From Cytobacillus sp. NCCP-133 (lineage in GTDB: Bacteria > Bacillota > Bacilli > Bacillales > Cytobacillaceae): 64,000 bases of DNA. Shown here one piece after another: positions 36,217 to 43,637 of the stretch. The notes beneath the pieces are model-generated. The model ran no database searches. It was given only the letters and a program-made list of their open reading frames with translations, and was not told the DNA's origin. The position numbers and the translations under genes were made by a program. The stretch is taken from assembly GCF_026011715.1 (NCBI RefSeq), contig NZ_BRVM01000011.1, positions 1 through 64,000 on the forward strand. Direction: 5' to 3'. Numbering within the stretch: position 1 is the first letter of the stretch; each line of letters starts with the position of its first letter.

Positions 36217-37659
36217 ATGGAATTAACATTTGCTCATTGGGTGTACGCAATTGTAACTGTGTCAGTTATTGCCACAATGCTTTTTAGGAGAGGTGTTGTT
36301 TTGCCGGTCATCTTGGGAACGTTCTTGGTGGCAGTTATGTATAAAGGAAATCTGATTTCTGGTTTTCAGGCAGTTTTTAACGCAAATCTCCTTGCTGCAA
36401 AAGAGCTATTTAGCATATTCTTAATCATTTCCCTCATGATTGCCCTGCTTAATTCTTTGAAGGATCTGGGAGCTGATAAGAGGCTTATTGGTCCAATCGA
36501 AAAAATTATGGTGAATGGGCATGTCTCATATTTCGTTTTGATGGTCACAACATATGTTATATCCCTGTTCTTCTGGCCAACCCCTGCAGTTCCGCTTATT
36601 TGTGCCTTGCTGGTACCTGCAGCTGTACGTGCCGGGCTTCCGGTCATGACATCCGCAATGGTTATTGTCATAGCAGGCCAGGGTATGGCTCTTTCTTCCG
36701 ACTATATTATGCAAGTAGCGCCAATGCTTAGTGCAAAAGCAGCTGGCATTGATAAAGTTTTAGTCGCTGATAAAACGCTTGTTCTTTCATTGATTACAGG
36801 AGTAAGCGCATTGGCCTATATCTATTTTGCACATCGAAAATCAATTGTTAAAAACAACACGGAATCAGGGATCAATCCTAAAGATGCAGCGTTTTTTGGT
36901 GTAGCCAATGAACTTGCTGCAACGGCTGAAGAAAGTGCTGAAGCCCTTCAGCGGAAAAATACATGGGGAAAGGTATTTGCGGTACTAGTTCCGTTATCCA
37001 TGCTGGCTGTTATGGTTTATATGTTCCAATCCAAGCTAACGGGTGCAACAGGCTTTGAAGGCACAGATGGAGCTGCTTTTATTGGAGGGGTTGCAACGCT
37101 TCTTTTGGTGCTTGCGACTATTGCATTTAACCGGATTCATGCATTGGATAAAATTAGTGAGCATTTAACAGAAGGCTTTGTGTTTGCCTTCAGGGCAATG
37201 GCGCCAGTTATTCCGATAGCAGGTTTCTTCTTTATGGGAAGTGCAGATTTTACAGGCACCATTCTATCATTAGATGAAAGCGCTGCCAAACCGGCATTCC
37301 TATTTGATATGATTCAGGCAGGTCAATCTTATATCCCTGAAAATGCCTTTATTGCAGGTTTTGGTATCTTAATTGTAGGTCTGATCACCGGTTTGGATGG
37401 TTCTGGCTTTTCCGGTCTGCCGCTAACAGGAGCTTTATCTGGTGCATTAGCTAATGGAAGCGGCATCGATCCTTCTACATTGGCTGCGATTGGTCAAATG
37501 GGTGCCATTTGGGGAGGCGGAACGATTGTGGCTTGGTCGTCCCTTGTGGCAGTGGCAGGCTTCCTGCAGCTATCTCCGCTTGAACTGGCCAGGAAAAACT
37601 TTTTACCGGTCATCACGAGCCTTTTTCTCGCCACTTTAATTGGTATATTAATCTGGTAA
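36217..37659 (+). CDS. uncharacterised permease of the catabolic island
   Basis: A 480-residue integral membrane protein with about twelve segments and a loop near residues 210-250 rich in charged residues. Glycine-rich membrane motifs (PTPAVPLICALLVPAAVRAGLP near residue 124 and GLDGSGFSGLPLTGALSGAL near residue 392) suggest an ion-coupled organic-anion transporter with re-entrant loops, but I cannot name the family. GGAGGGG precedes the ATG. The upstream GTATAC site and neighbours indicate it imports the compound the island degrades. This is inference. Confidence 0.7.
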   Translation: MELTFAHWVYAIVTVSVIATMLFRRGVVLPVILGTFLVAVMYKGNLISGFQAVFNANLLAAKELFSIFLIISLMIALLNSLKDLGADKRLIGPIEKIMVNGHVSYFVLMVTTYVISLFFWPTPAVPLICALLVPAAVRAGLPVMTSAMVIVIAGQGMALSSDYIMQVAPMLSAKAAGIDKVLVADKTLVLSLITGVSALAYIYFAHRKSIVKNNTESGINPKDAAFFGVANELAATAEESAEALQRKNTWGKVFAVLVPLSMLAVMVYMFQSKLTGATGFEGTDGAAFIGGVATLLLVLATIAFNRIHALDKISEHLTEGFVFAFRAMAPVIPIAGFFFMGSADFTGTILSLDESAAKPAFLFDMIQAGQSYIPENAFIAGFGILIVGLITGLDGSGFSGLPLTGALSGALANGSGIDPSTLAAIGQMGAIWGGGTIVAWSSLVAVAGFLQLSPLELARKNFLPVITSLFLATLIGILIW

Positions 37660-37778
37660 AAAATAAACAGCATACTTGAAAAAGAGAGGGCTATCCTGCA
37701 AAGTTGGTATTATACTGACTGATGGGAAGCCCTTTTATTTAGGGGATTTAGTCGAGAAAAAAGGCAGGGAGTGGGCAA

Positions 37779-38471
37779 ATGAAGAACTTGAAAATTGGTT
37801 TAGCCGGGATAGGAAAATTAGGGACAGCTATGATGGCGCATTGGCAAAAAGCAAACATAGAGATTGGTGTATATCATCCAAACAGGATGAAGGCACAACA
37901 ATTCATTCAGAGATTCCCAAACGGGCATTTATTAGCTGAACTAGAATTGAGGGACCTCGATATTCTTCTTTTGGCTGTTCCGGCTGGCAAGGTGATTCCT
38001 TTTATCGAAAGTATGGCAGCTATAGACGATTCCTCAATCAGCTTTATTAATATGGCCACTTCTCTTCCAACAAGAGAAATCTCTGAGAAGTTTCCGGCAT
38101 ATAGTGTGTACGGTGTTAAATATATGGGACATTCAAGAGATTTATTAGAACATGGAAATGGTTTATTTATTACCGGCAATCAGCTTCCAAATGAAGTAAT
38201 GGCTCTTTTTAACCCGCTGGGCAAAATCGAAATAGACAGAGAAGAAAGGTTGGTAGGGGTCAATAAACTGGCAACCTATTATGCTGTTAAAATCGCAGTG
38301 GAAATTGAGAATGAGTTCACAAAACAAGGATACCCTCCCTCTTATATTAAAAGAGTCCTGACATCACTAGCTCCTGAAGTCATCCGCTCTTATAGCCAAG
38401 GCAATTTGGGGCATTTTGCACAGGAAATTGTGAAAGAAATACGGGAAGAGATCGAAATAGATGCGGATTAA
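37779..38471 (+). CDS. NAD(P)-binding P5CR-like dehydrogenase
   Basis: A 230-residue protein with an N-terminal Rossmann fold (KIGLAGIGKLGTAMMAHW) and general resemblance to pyrroline-5-carboxylate reductase or F420-dependent NADP reductase: DLDILLLAVPAGKVIPFIE near residue 60 and a C-terminal helical region from about residue 150. It is shorter than typical P5CR (about 270) and lacks the well-conserved P5CR signature, so the substrate is unknown; an imine or cyclic imine is a fair guess. It lies 120 bp after the permease gene on the same strand. Confidence 0.65.
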   Translation: MKNLKIGLAGIGKLGTAMMAHWQKANIEIGVYHPNRMKAQQFIQRFPNGHLLAELELRDLDILLLAVPAGKVIPFIESMAAIDDSSISFINMATSLPTREISEKFPAYSVYGVKYMGHSRDLLEHGNGLFITGNQLPNEVMALFNPLGKIEIDREERLVGVNKLATYYAVKIAVEIENEFTKQGYPPSYIKRVLTSLAPEVIRSYSQGNLGHFAQEIVKEIREEIEIDAD

Positions 38472-38742
38472 CTTTTGGTTAGTCAGCATCTTTTTTTATG
38501 TTTGTTGCAGTGCTATTATGGTAAGATATGTTTTCGGCTTTTCAGTAAAAATAGCTTTACATCAACTAAATCTAGAATATATCAACGAATTATCATAAAA
38601 TACTACCAAAAAACTGGTTTCATCGGCCTAGTTTAAAAAGCCCCAGGCGATTGGCACCGGGAACTTGGAAAAAGGCTCGTACCTATTAGTTTTGCATTTT
38701 TTACATCTTCCTTAAATGTTGAATAAGGCTCCCCTATAGAAT

Positions 38743-40167
38743 TTAACCTAACAGCTTTTCCAATGCGAACAAATACAGCATGACGCAAGCAACATAAATC
38801 CCTGCAAATCTGAGATTCCAGTTGGACACTTTATAGGAATTGACTTTTACGATGTTGGACATTAGCCCCAGAGTAGCATTATAAGGACCGACTAAGAAAG
38901 ATGAAACGGCTCCTGAAAGCATGGCAACTGTCAAAATATGCGGAGAAATTCCAATTGCATCCGGGTTTACGCCTTCGATCATTAAGGCAAGCGAAACGGC
39001 GGGATGCAGCCCCAAAAAGGCTAAACCTAATGGAACGAGAGGCAAAATGATCAGGAAAACTTCAATTCCGGCAGCGTCTATAAAAGATACTATCCAGCTA
39101 TATAAAATTTCATTGGCATTGGAGAAATTAATGGCGGAAATAAAAAATCCGGTTGATAAGAAAATGAAAAATTGATCCTTCATGCTCAAGGAAAAGGTTT
39201 GGAAATGTTCAACTAACTGTTCACCAAATTCTTTCCCTTTTTTAAGGAATAGGGACCAGCTAAACGCAAACGGAATGACAATCAAAGAGACAAGAATTAA
39301 AAACGGCAATGAAAATTGAGTTTCTGTCAGGGAAACAATGATATTGAAAATGGCGATGGCAAGCAGAATTTGAACCACTCTTCCTGGCCGGCCGATATTG
39401 CCAGTTTCCAAAGCTGCTGCGGTCTCATGCGCAGATTCAACGGCATGAGGCAAGGAAATTTTTTGCGATTTTCGAGATCCAATAAACCAATCCAACACAA
39501 GTCCCAATATGCTTAAGGGGATCACATAGGGGAGGATCGACCCCCAGCTGACACCCGTCATCGTAATGACAATCCCTACAATGGGCGTAACAGGGGCCCA
39601 AATGAGCGGCATGGCAAAACCTCTGGAAATTGCCCTGCTCATAAACCTTTCCTTATTCCGGACCGGAAAGCTTCCCAAAGCAGGCCGTATGGAATAATAC
39701 GTCATCGGGAGGGTAGCGAGGTTCATAAAAATGCTAAAAAAATAAGAGATACCGGAAGTCATCATATATAATTGGCCGGATGTTTTCACTCGTCTGTGAA
39801 TGATTGCCTGGATGCCCTCTCCATATCTTCCCAGCTTAATCGGGATCCCGAGTATGGGTATCAGCGTAAACATAGTAAGCAAGTCAAGCATTGGTCCAAA
39901 AGCAAGGATGTAATCTAGCCATAGGGAGCCGCTTGTCCAAAGCAGTAAAATACCCAGCGCAAGGAATATCCCCCCCAGAACTTGGACAAACTTCTTGGCA
40001 AGCCTGAATGTTAAAACAACAATAATGAAACATAAGATGGAGAGGAGGGGACCGATCTCCCATTCTGGCAGAAGAGTAGACAGCAAATATAAACTTATAA
40101 CTGATAAAAATAAAACTCGCAGCATTTCAGACACCCTCACAATCGTATTGGTCCTTCTTCTAATCAT
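38743..40167 (-). CDS. second uncharacterised permease of the island
   Basis: A 474-residue membrane protein with about twelve segments. GSFPVRNKERFMSRAISRGFAMPLIWAPVTPIVG near residue 165 and GLHPAVSLALMIEGVNPDAIGISPHIL near residue 390 suggest an ArsB/NhaD- or DctM-like ion-transporter architecture, but no named family is certain. It is not similar in sequence to the permease at 36217. GTATAC sites at 40223 and 40296 lie upstream, so it is likely in the same regulon. Confidence 0.7.
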   Translation of the reverse strand: MIRRRTNTIVRVSEMLRVLFLSVISLYLLSTLLPEWEIGPLLSILCFIIVVLTFRLAKKFVQVLGGIFLALGILLLWTSGSLWLDYILAFGPMLDLLTMFTLIPILGIPIKLGRYGEGIQAIIHRRVKTSGQLYMMTSGISYFFSIFMNLATLPMTYYSIRPALGSFPVRNKERFMSRAISRGFAMPLIWAPVTPIVGIVITMTGVSWGSILPYVIPLSILGLVLDWFIGSRKSQKISLPHAVESAHETAAALETGNIGRPGRVVQILLAIAIFNIIVSLTETQFSLPFLILVSLIVIPFAFSWSLFLKKGKEFGEQLVEHFQTFSLSMKDQFFIFLSTGFFISAINFSNANEILYSWIVSFIDAAGIEVFLIILPLVPLGLAFLGLHPAVSLALMIEGVNPDAIGISPHILTVAMLSGAVSSFLVGPYNATLGLMSNIVKVNSYKVSNWNLRFAGIYVACVMLYLFALEKLLG

Positions 40168-40219
40168 ATCGCAAATGTTGTTATAATTTTTAGAGATAAA
40201 AGTTAAGTATGAATTGTAA

Positions 40220-40233
40220 ATTGTATACCAAAT
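40220..40233. promoter_or_regulatory. putative GntR operator 4 (before the second permease)
   Basis: ATTGTATACCAAAT with core GTATAC at 40223-40228, about 55 bp upstream of the minus-strand permease start. Exact consensus match. Confidence 0.65.
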
Positions 40234-40291
40234 TATTTGGTTTTTGGAAGTTAGTTCACTATTTCGCCATTATTTTATTCTGTTTTTGGTA

Positions 40292-40305
40292 TTTGGTATA
40301 CAATT
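40292..40305. promoter_or_regulatory. putative GntR operator 5 (before the small-protein gene)
   Basis: TTTGGTATACAATT with core GTATAC at 40296-40301, 7 bp upstream of the -35 box at 40309. Confidence 0.65.
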
Positions 40306-40308
40306 TTG

Positions 40309-40337
40309 TTGTAAAACATTAATGGGCATTATATAAT
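40309..40337 (+). promoter_or_regulatory. promoter of the 28-residue small-protein gene
   Basis: TTGTAA (40309-40314), exactly 17 bp, TATAAT (40332-40337). Confidence 0.7.
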
Positions 40338-40375
40338 AATGGTAACAGGAAAGATAAAAAAAGGAGGATACCCAA

Positions 40376-40462
40376 GTGTTCAACTTTCTATTTGGTTCTA
40401 AATATGCAAAAGAAAAATCAGAAAGAAAATTAGCACGGTTGAGAAAGACCTTAAGGTTCTAA
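40376..40462 (+). CDS. 28-residue basic small protein
   Basis: A GTG at 40376 opens a 28-codon frame ending in TAA at 40462. The product starts MFNFLFGSKYAKEKSE and ends in a basic segment with KLARLRKTLRF. AAGGAGGATA gives an excellent ribosome binding site 5 nt away, a consensus-quality promoter lies at 40309-40337, and a perfect terminator starts 5 bp after the stop, so the unit is complete. The hydrophobic N-terminus and basic amphipathic tail suggest membrane association. The GTATAC operator implies co-control with the catabolic island. No family is recognised. Confidence 0.65.
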   Translation: MFNFLFGSKYAKEKSERKLARLRKTLRF

Positions 40463-40467
40463 TCAGG

Positions 40468-40491
40468 CCGCCATTTTTGGCGGTTTTTTTT
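40468..40491 (+). terminator. terminator of the small-protein gene
   Basis: CCGCCA pairs with TGGCGG across a four-T loop, followed by eight T. Confidence 0.88.
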
Positions 40492-40518
40492 GCAAATAAA
40501 TGTCCTTTTCTTAATAAC

Positions 40519-40550
40519 AAACCCGGAAGAAGAACGGCTTCCTCCGGGTT
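40519..40550 (-). terminator. probable terminator of the 111-residue protein gene
   Basis: AACCCGG pairs with CCGGGTT, with GAAG and CTTC inside; on the minus strand the sequence after it is only moderately T-rich. Confidence 0.55.
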
Positions 40551-40566
40551 CAGTTTCTCCTATTAT

Positions 40567-40902
40567 TTATACTGCTACTTCATCAGATTTAACAAGCTTG
40601 GAATGAATGGAGTCCTCGCTGTTGCCTGAAGCTTTTACAATCTCATCTAATTCCTCACGGGCAGCTTCAAGGGTTTCAAATCGCTCAAAGAATTTCACTC
40701 CGATATGGTTTACATATTCTTTTCCTTCATATTCTTCAAACAGCTGGATTTTCATATTCTCATCCAAAACCTCTGCGATCGTGTATTTCGCCTTTAATTT
40801 ATCGAAGAAATAAAAATGGTAAGTTTCCACTGGCTTTAAACCCTCATTCTCAAGAATTGTCTGGAAAGTATCTTTATTTGTTAAAACAATATATTTTCCC
40901 AT
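40567..40902 (-). CDS. hypothetical protein of 111 residues
   Basis: A small acidic protein (MGKYIVLTNKDTFQTILENE, FYFFDKLKAKYTIAEVLDE, GVKFFERFETLEAAREELDE). It looks like a compact alpha/beta fold with no signal peptide or metal site. I do not recognise a family. I chose the ATG at 40902, which has AGGAG 8 nt upstream; the frame extends three codons further. Its upstream region carries a GTATAC site (41013), so it may belong to the island's regulon. Confidence 0.65.
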   Translation of the reverse strand: MGKYIVLTNKDTFQTILENEGLKPVETYHFYFFDKLKAKYTIAEVLDENMKIQLFEEYEGKEYVNHIGVKFFERFETLEAAREELDEIVKASGNSEDSIHSKLVKSDEVAV

Positions 40903-41010
40903 ATTAAACACTCCTTTTAATAGTTTTGGATTGTTTTAAATTAAGCTGATTTAAAGGCTGCATATCAAATATGTAATCTGCTCGCCTATCTCCCCCTCCA
41001 ATATGGAATA

Positions 41011-41023
41011 TTGTATACCAATA
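41011..41023. promoter_or_regulatory. putative GntR operator 6
   Basis: TTGTATACCAAT with core GTATAC at 41013-41018, in the divergent region between the 111-residue protein gene and the first ferredoxin gene. Confidence 0.6.
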
Positions 41024-41145
41024 GCTTATATGTATTTTATAATATGAAAAAGAAATATTCAATATTATATTCTAAATTTTTTAATAATTCGGTTTGCATA
41101 ATGATTTTACATAACTCTTTTTTTCAAAAAGTCTTAAAATCCTGT

Positions 41146-41174
41146 TTGCCAATCTCATAGAAAGATTGTATACT
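41146..41174 (+). promoter_or_regulatory. ferredoxin-1 promoter with operator 7 inside the -10 box
   Basis: TTGCCA (41146-41151), 17 bp, TATACT (41169-41174). The GTATAC core (41168-41173, in TTGTATACTTTG) overlaps the -10 itself, so a bound GntR protein would block RNA polymerase. Confidence 0.65.
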
Positions 41175-41221
41175 TTGAGAAAGTATCTAAATTTTTCGAA
41201 TTAACTGAAAGGGGTAATGGC

Positions 41222-41554
41222 ATGCCAAAGGTTACTCTCCATGTCGATGGAAAGAAAGTGGAACAGCAAGTTAAAGATCATGCTAATTTAGTCGTTTTAG
41301 CGGGAACCCGCCAATTTCCCGAGTTAAAGTATGGGTGTGGAATGGGAAGATGTACAAAGTGTACCTGCGTTGTTATTAGCGGGGGTGAAGATCTGGCACC
41401 GCCTAACTGGAAAGAAGAAAAGATGCTAGGGGAAAAGGTCAAAGAGGGCTATAGATTAACTTGCCAATTTACGGTTTTGCATGATATTGAAATCTCCCAG
41501 GAAAATATCTCTGTAAAACCACCTAAGAAGACAACAGCAGCTATAACGAAATAG
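41222..41554 (+). CDS. [2Fe-2S] plant-type ferredoxin 1
   Basis: A 110-residue ferredoxin. The cluster ligands are in YGCGMGRCTKCTCVV near residues 39-52 (CX4CX2C) and the fourth Cys in RLTCQF near residue 82, the normal plant-type pattern. It would carry single electrons to an oxygenase or other redox enzyme. GAAAGGGG precedes the ATG. The next gene encodes a creatininase-family hydrolase and the following one the diiron oxygenase candidate, so this ferredoxin is the likely electron donor. No ferredoxin reductase gene is present in the island. Confidence 0.9.
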   Translation: MPKVTLHVDGKKVEQQVKDHANLVVLAGTRQFPELKYGCGMGRCTKCTCVVISGGEDLAPPNWKEEKMLGEKVKEGYRLTCQFTVLHDIEISQENISVKPPKKTTAAITK

Positions 41555-41566
41555 TTTTTTAATTTT

Positions 41567-41580
41567 AATGGTATACAAAA
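41567..41580. promoter_or_regulatory. putative GntR operator 8 (before the creatininase gene)
   Basis: AATGGTATACAAAA with core GTATAC at 41571-41576, 30 bp before the creatininase-family start. Confidence 0.6.
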
Positions 41581-41605
41581 TACCTAATATAAAAGGAGAT
41601 AGGAA

Positions 41606-42376
41606 ATGAAATGTTATGATCTTACAAAGATGACTTGGAAAGAAGTAGAGGAATCTCTACAAACAGTTGAATTTGCCATCATCCCAGTCGGCGCGCATGA
41701 GCAGCATGGACCTCATATGGCTGAAAGCTGTGATGCGGTGCTGGCAGAAAAGATGGCGCTAAAGCTTGGAGAAAGGCTGTTTCCTTATGCGATCGTGACG
41801 CCTGTTGTTAATATGGGGGTGTCTGAGCATCACAGCCATTTTCCTGGAACCATAAGCTTGCAGCCATCAACATTAATTGCTGTTTTGAAAGATATGGTTT
41901 CGTCTCTCAAGCAGCACGGTATTAAAAAGATTCTGATACTGAATTCACATGGCGGCAACCAATCCACATTGAACCTCGCCGCCATGACAATAACAAAGGA
42001 ATTGAAGGTCGAAGTATATTATGCAAAAACAACGGCATCAGCCAAGGAGTCTATTGGCAAGTTTGTCAAATCTCCTTTATTTGGCCATAGCTGTGAGCGC
42101 GAAGTCTCAGAAGCCTTGTATCTGGCGCCTGAACTGGTCAGAATCGAGCTTCTCGAAAAAGGCGATATCCAGGAAGAAGGAAGATGGAAAAGACTGAGGC
42201 CGGGAAAAGCTGTTCAAGGGTTCTATTTTTATGAAGAAATGACCGGGAACGGGTGTATTGGAGATGGCAGACAAGGCAGCAGAGAAATTGGCGAACAGAT
42301 TGTAGAAGAAGCGTTAAGTAATCTTGCAGAAGAACTTTCCGAATTGCTTGATCTAAAAACAAAGCTATTGTATTGA
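41606..42376 (+). CDS. creatininase-family amidohydrolase
   Basis: A 256-residue metal-dependent hydrolase of the creatininase superfamily. Metal ligands are visible: PVGAHEQHGPH gives Glu32 and His34, Asp43 follows, NSHGGNQS gives His115, and a Glu lies in SCEREVSEAL near residue 168. Members open cyclic amides (creatinine, other lactams) or cleave formamides and peptides such as MftE. Length is typical. In this setting it may hydrolyse a cyclic amide or formamide intermediate; the substrate is unknown. AAAGGAG precedes the ATG and a GTATAC site lies just upstream. Confidence 0.85.
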   Translation: MKCYDLTKMTWKEVEESLQTVEFAIIPVGAHEQHGPHMAESCDAVLAEKMALKLGERLFPYAIVTPVVNMGVSEHHSHFPGTISLQPSTLIAVLKDMVSSLKQHGIKKILILNSHGGNQSTLNLAAMTITKELKVEVYYAKTTASAKESIGKFVKSPLFGHSCEREVSEALYLAPELVRIELLEKGDIQEEGRWKRLRPGKAVQGFYFYEEMTGNGCIGDGRQGSREIGEQIVEEALSNLAEELSELLDLKTKLLY

Positions 42377-42430
42377 ATCTAGTATGCTAATAAAAATGTT
42401 CGTAAATCTTTAAAAATTCTAAAAATTTTG

Positions 42431-42478
42431 TTTACAATTGAAAAATAATAGGTTATTATTTGATTAAGGTATACCAAA
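42431..42478 (+). promoter_or_regulatory. promoter with putative GntR operator 9
   Basis: TTTACA (42431-42436), 17 bp, TATTAT (42454-42459). AAGGTATACCAAAG with core GTATAC at 42469-42474 lies at about the start point. Confidence 0.55.
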
Positions 42479-42511
42479 GACCAAAAAAACAGGTTTAGAA
42501 GAGGTTGTAAA

Positions 42512-42553
42512 TTGACAGCCTATTATTTTTTAAAATATTTTGGTATACAAAAT
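42512..42553 (+). promoter_or_regulatory. promoter of the diiron oxygenase gene with putative GntR operator 10
   Basis: TTGACA (42512-42517), 18 bp, TATTTT (42536-42541). TTTTGGTATACAAAA with core GTATAC at 42543-42548 directly follows the -10. Together with site 9 this gives two operators before one gene. Confidence 0.6.
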
Positions 42554-42598
42554 ATCAAATGCCAATCAACTGCATAAAAATTGAGGAGGAGTTTCCAC

Positions 42599-43330
42599 AT
42601 GACAGAATTATTATCTAAAGATGAATTTCGCAAAGAACTAGAGGAAGCGATTAAGGGCAATCATAGCCAGAAAGCTCCATTTACAGTAGCTTGGGCTGAA
42701 GGGAAACTGGAAAGAAAGCACTTTGCGAGATGGGCTGAAAACCATTACCACTATGTAGGACCTTTCGCAGACTACTTAGCGTATATCTATCACAACACTC
42801 CAACCGATCCGAAATTCGAAGCAGCAAAAGACTTCACACTTCAAAATATGTATGAAGAAGAAATTGCTGCTGACCGTCATACAGACCTTTTGATTCGCTT
42901 CGCGGAAGCTTGCGGAACAACTCGCGAACGCGTTATCGATCCTGAAAACATGGCTCCAACAACATTAGGCCTGCAAAGCTGGTGCTATGCAGTGGCCGCA
43001 CGTGAAAACTTTGTAGTTGCAACAGCAGCTTTAGTTGTTGGTCTTGAGTCCCAGGTACCTGACATCTATCGCAAACAAACTCCTGCTCTTCGTGCACAAT
43101 ATGGATTTACAGATGAAGAAATTGAATTCTTTGACCTTCACATCGTATCCGATGAAATCCATGGAGAACGCGGCTACAAGATTGTTTTAGATCACGCAGA
43201 CACTCCAGAATTACAGCAGCGCTGTCTAGAAGTAGTACGCACAGGTGCCAAAATGCGCCGTATGTACATGGATGGTTTGTGGAGAGAATACCTGGAACAG
43301 GATCTGGGATCTTTAGTAGAAGCTAAATAA
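42599..43330 (+). CDS. haem-oxygenase-like diiron oxidase/oxygenase (CADD/TenA/PqqC superfamily)
   Basis: A 243-residue all-helical protein. Candidate metal ligands are Glu87 and His94 in MYEEEIAADRHTD, Glu150 in GLESQVPDIY, and His181, Asp185 and His188 in DLHIVSDEIHGE. The spacings E-7-H and H-4-D-3-H equal those I recall for the diiron site of Chlamydia CADD, and six ligands argue for a real diiron centre rather than the metal-free TenA or PqqC pocket. Such enzymes cleave C-C bonds or oxygenate amines and acids. I chose the ATG at 42599 (GAGGAGGAG upstream). Two operators precede it and two ferredoxin genes share the island. Substrate unknown. Confidence 0.8.
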   Translation: MTELLSKDEFRKELEEAIKGNHSQKAPFTVAWAEGKLERKHFARWAENHYHYVGPFADYLAYIYHNTPTDPKFEAAKDFTLQNMYEEEIAADRHTDLLIRFAEACGTTRERVIDPENMAPTTLGLQSWCYAVAARENFVVATAALVVGLESQVPDIYRKQTPALRAQYGFTDEEIEFFDLHIVSDEIHGERGYKIVLDHADTPELQQRCLEVVRTGAKMRRMYMDGLWREYLEQDLGSLVEAK

Positions 43331-43379
43331 GTTATAAAAGGGTTGGCTGTATGAAAGCCAAATGGTGATTTAGCACTCT

Positions 43380-43467
43380 GTTGATTGGAGCAGAAGGCAC
43401 GAGACTCCAGCGGGAGGCTCACCGCCCGCTCCTCGGAAAGCGAGTGCCTGGAGCGGAAATTAACAGG
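43380..43467 (+). repeat. Bacillus-type intergenic repeat, copy 2
   Basis: GTTGATTGGAGCAGAAGG, GAGACTCCAGCGGGAGG, CTCACCGCCCGCTCC, GAAAGCGAGTGCCTGGAGC and GAAATTAAC. Same block order as 22020-22111 and better conserved. Confidence 0.75.
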
Positions 43468-43637
43468 CCAATGTAACAAAAGCTAGTAAATCTTATAAGA
43501 CTTTTTCATCATTTAAATTAGTCTCTATTCCAGGCCGTCACACTAAATCTTGTCAATCGAGGTCTAAGTGGCGGCTATTTTTATAAACAGTGAATTTGGC
43601 GCAGTTAAGGGAGAAATAAACAGAGAGTAAGGTGATA

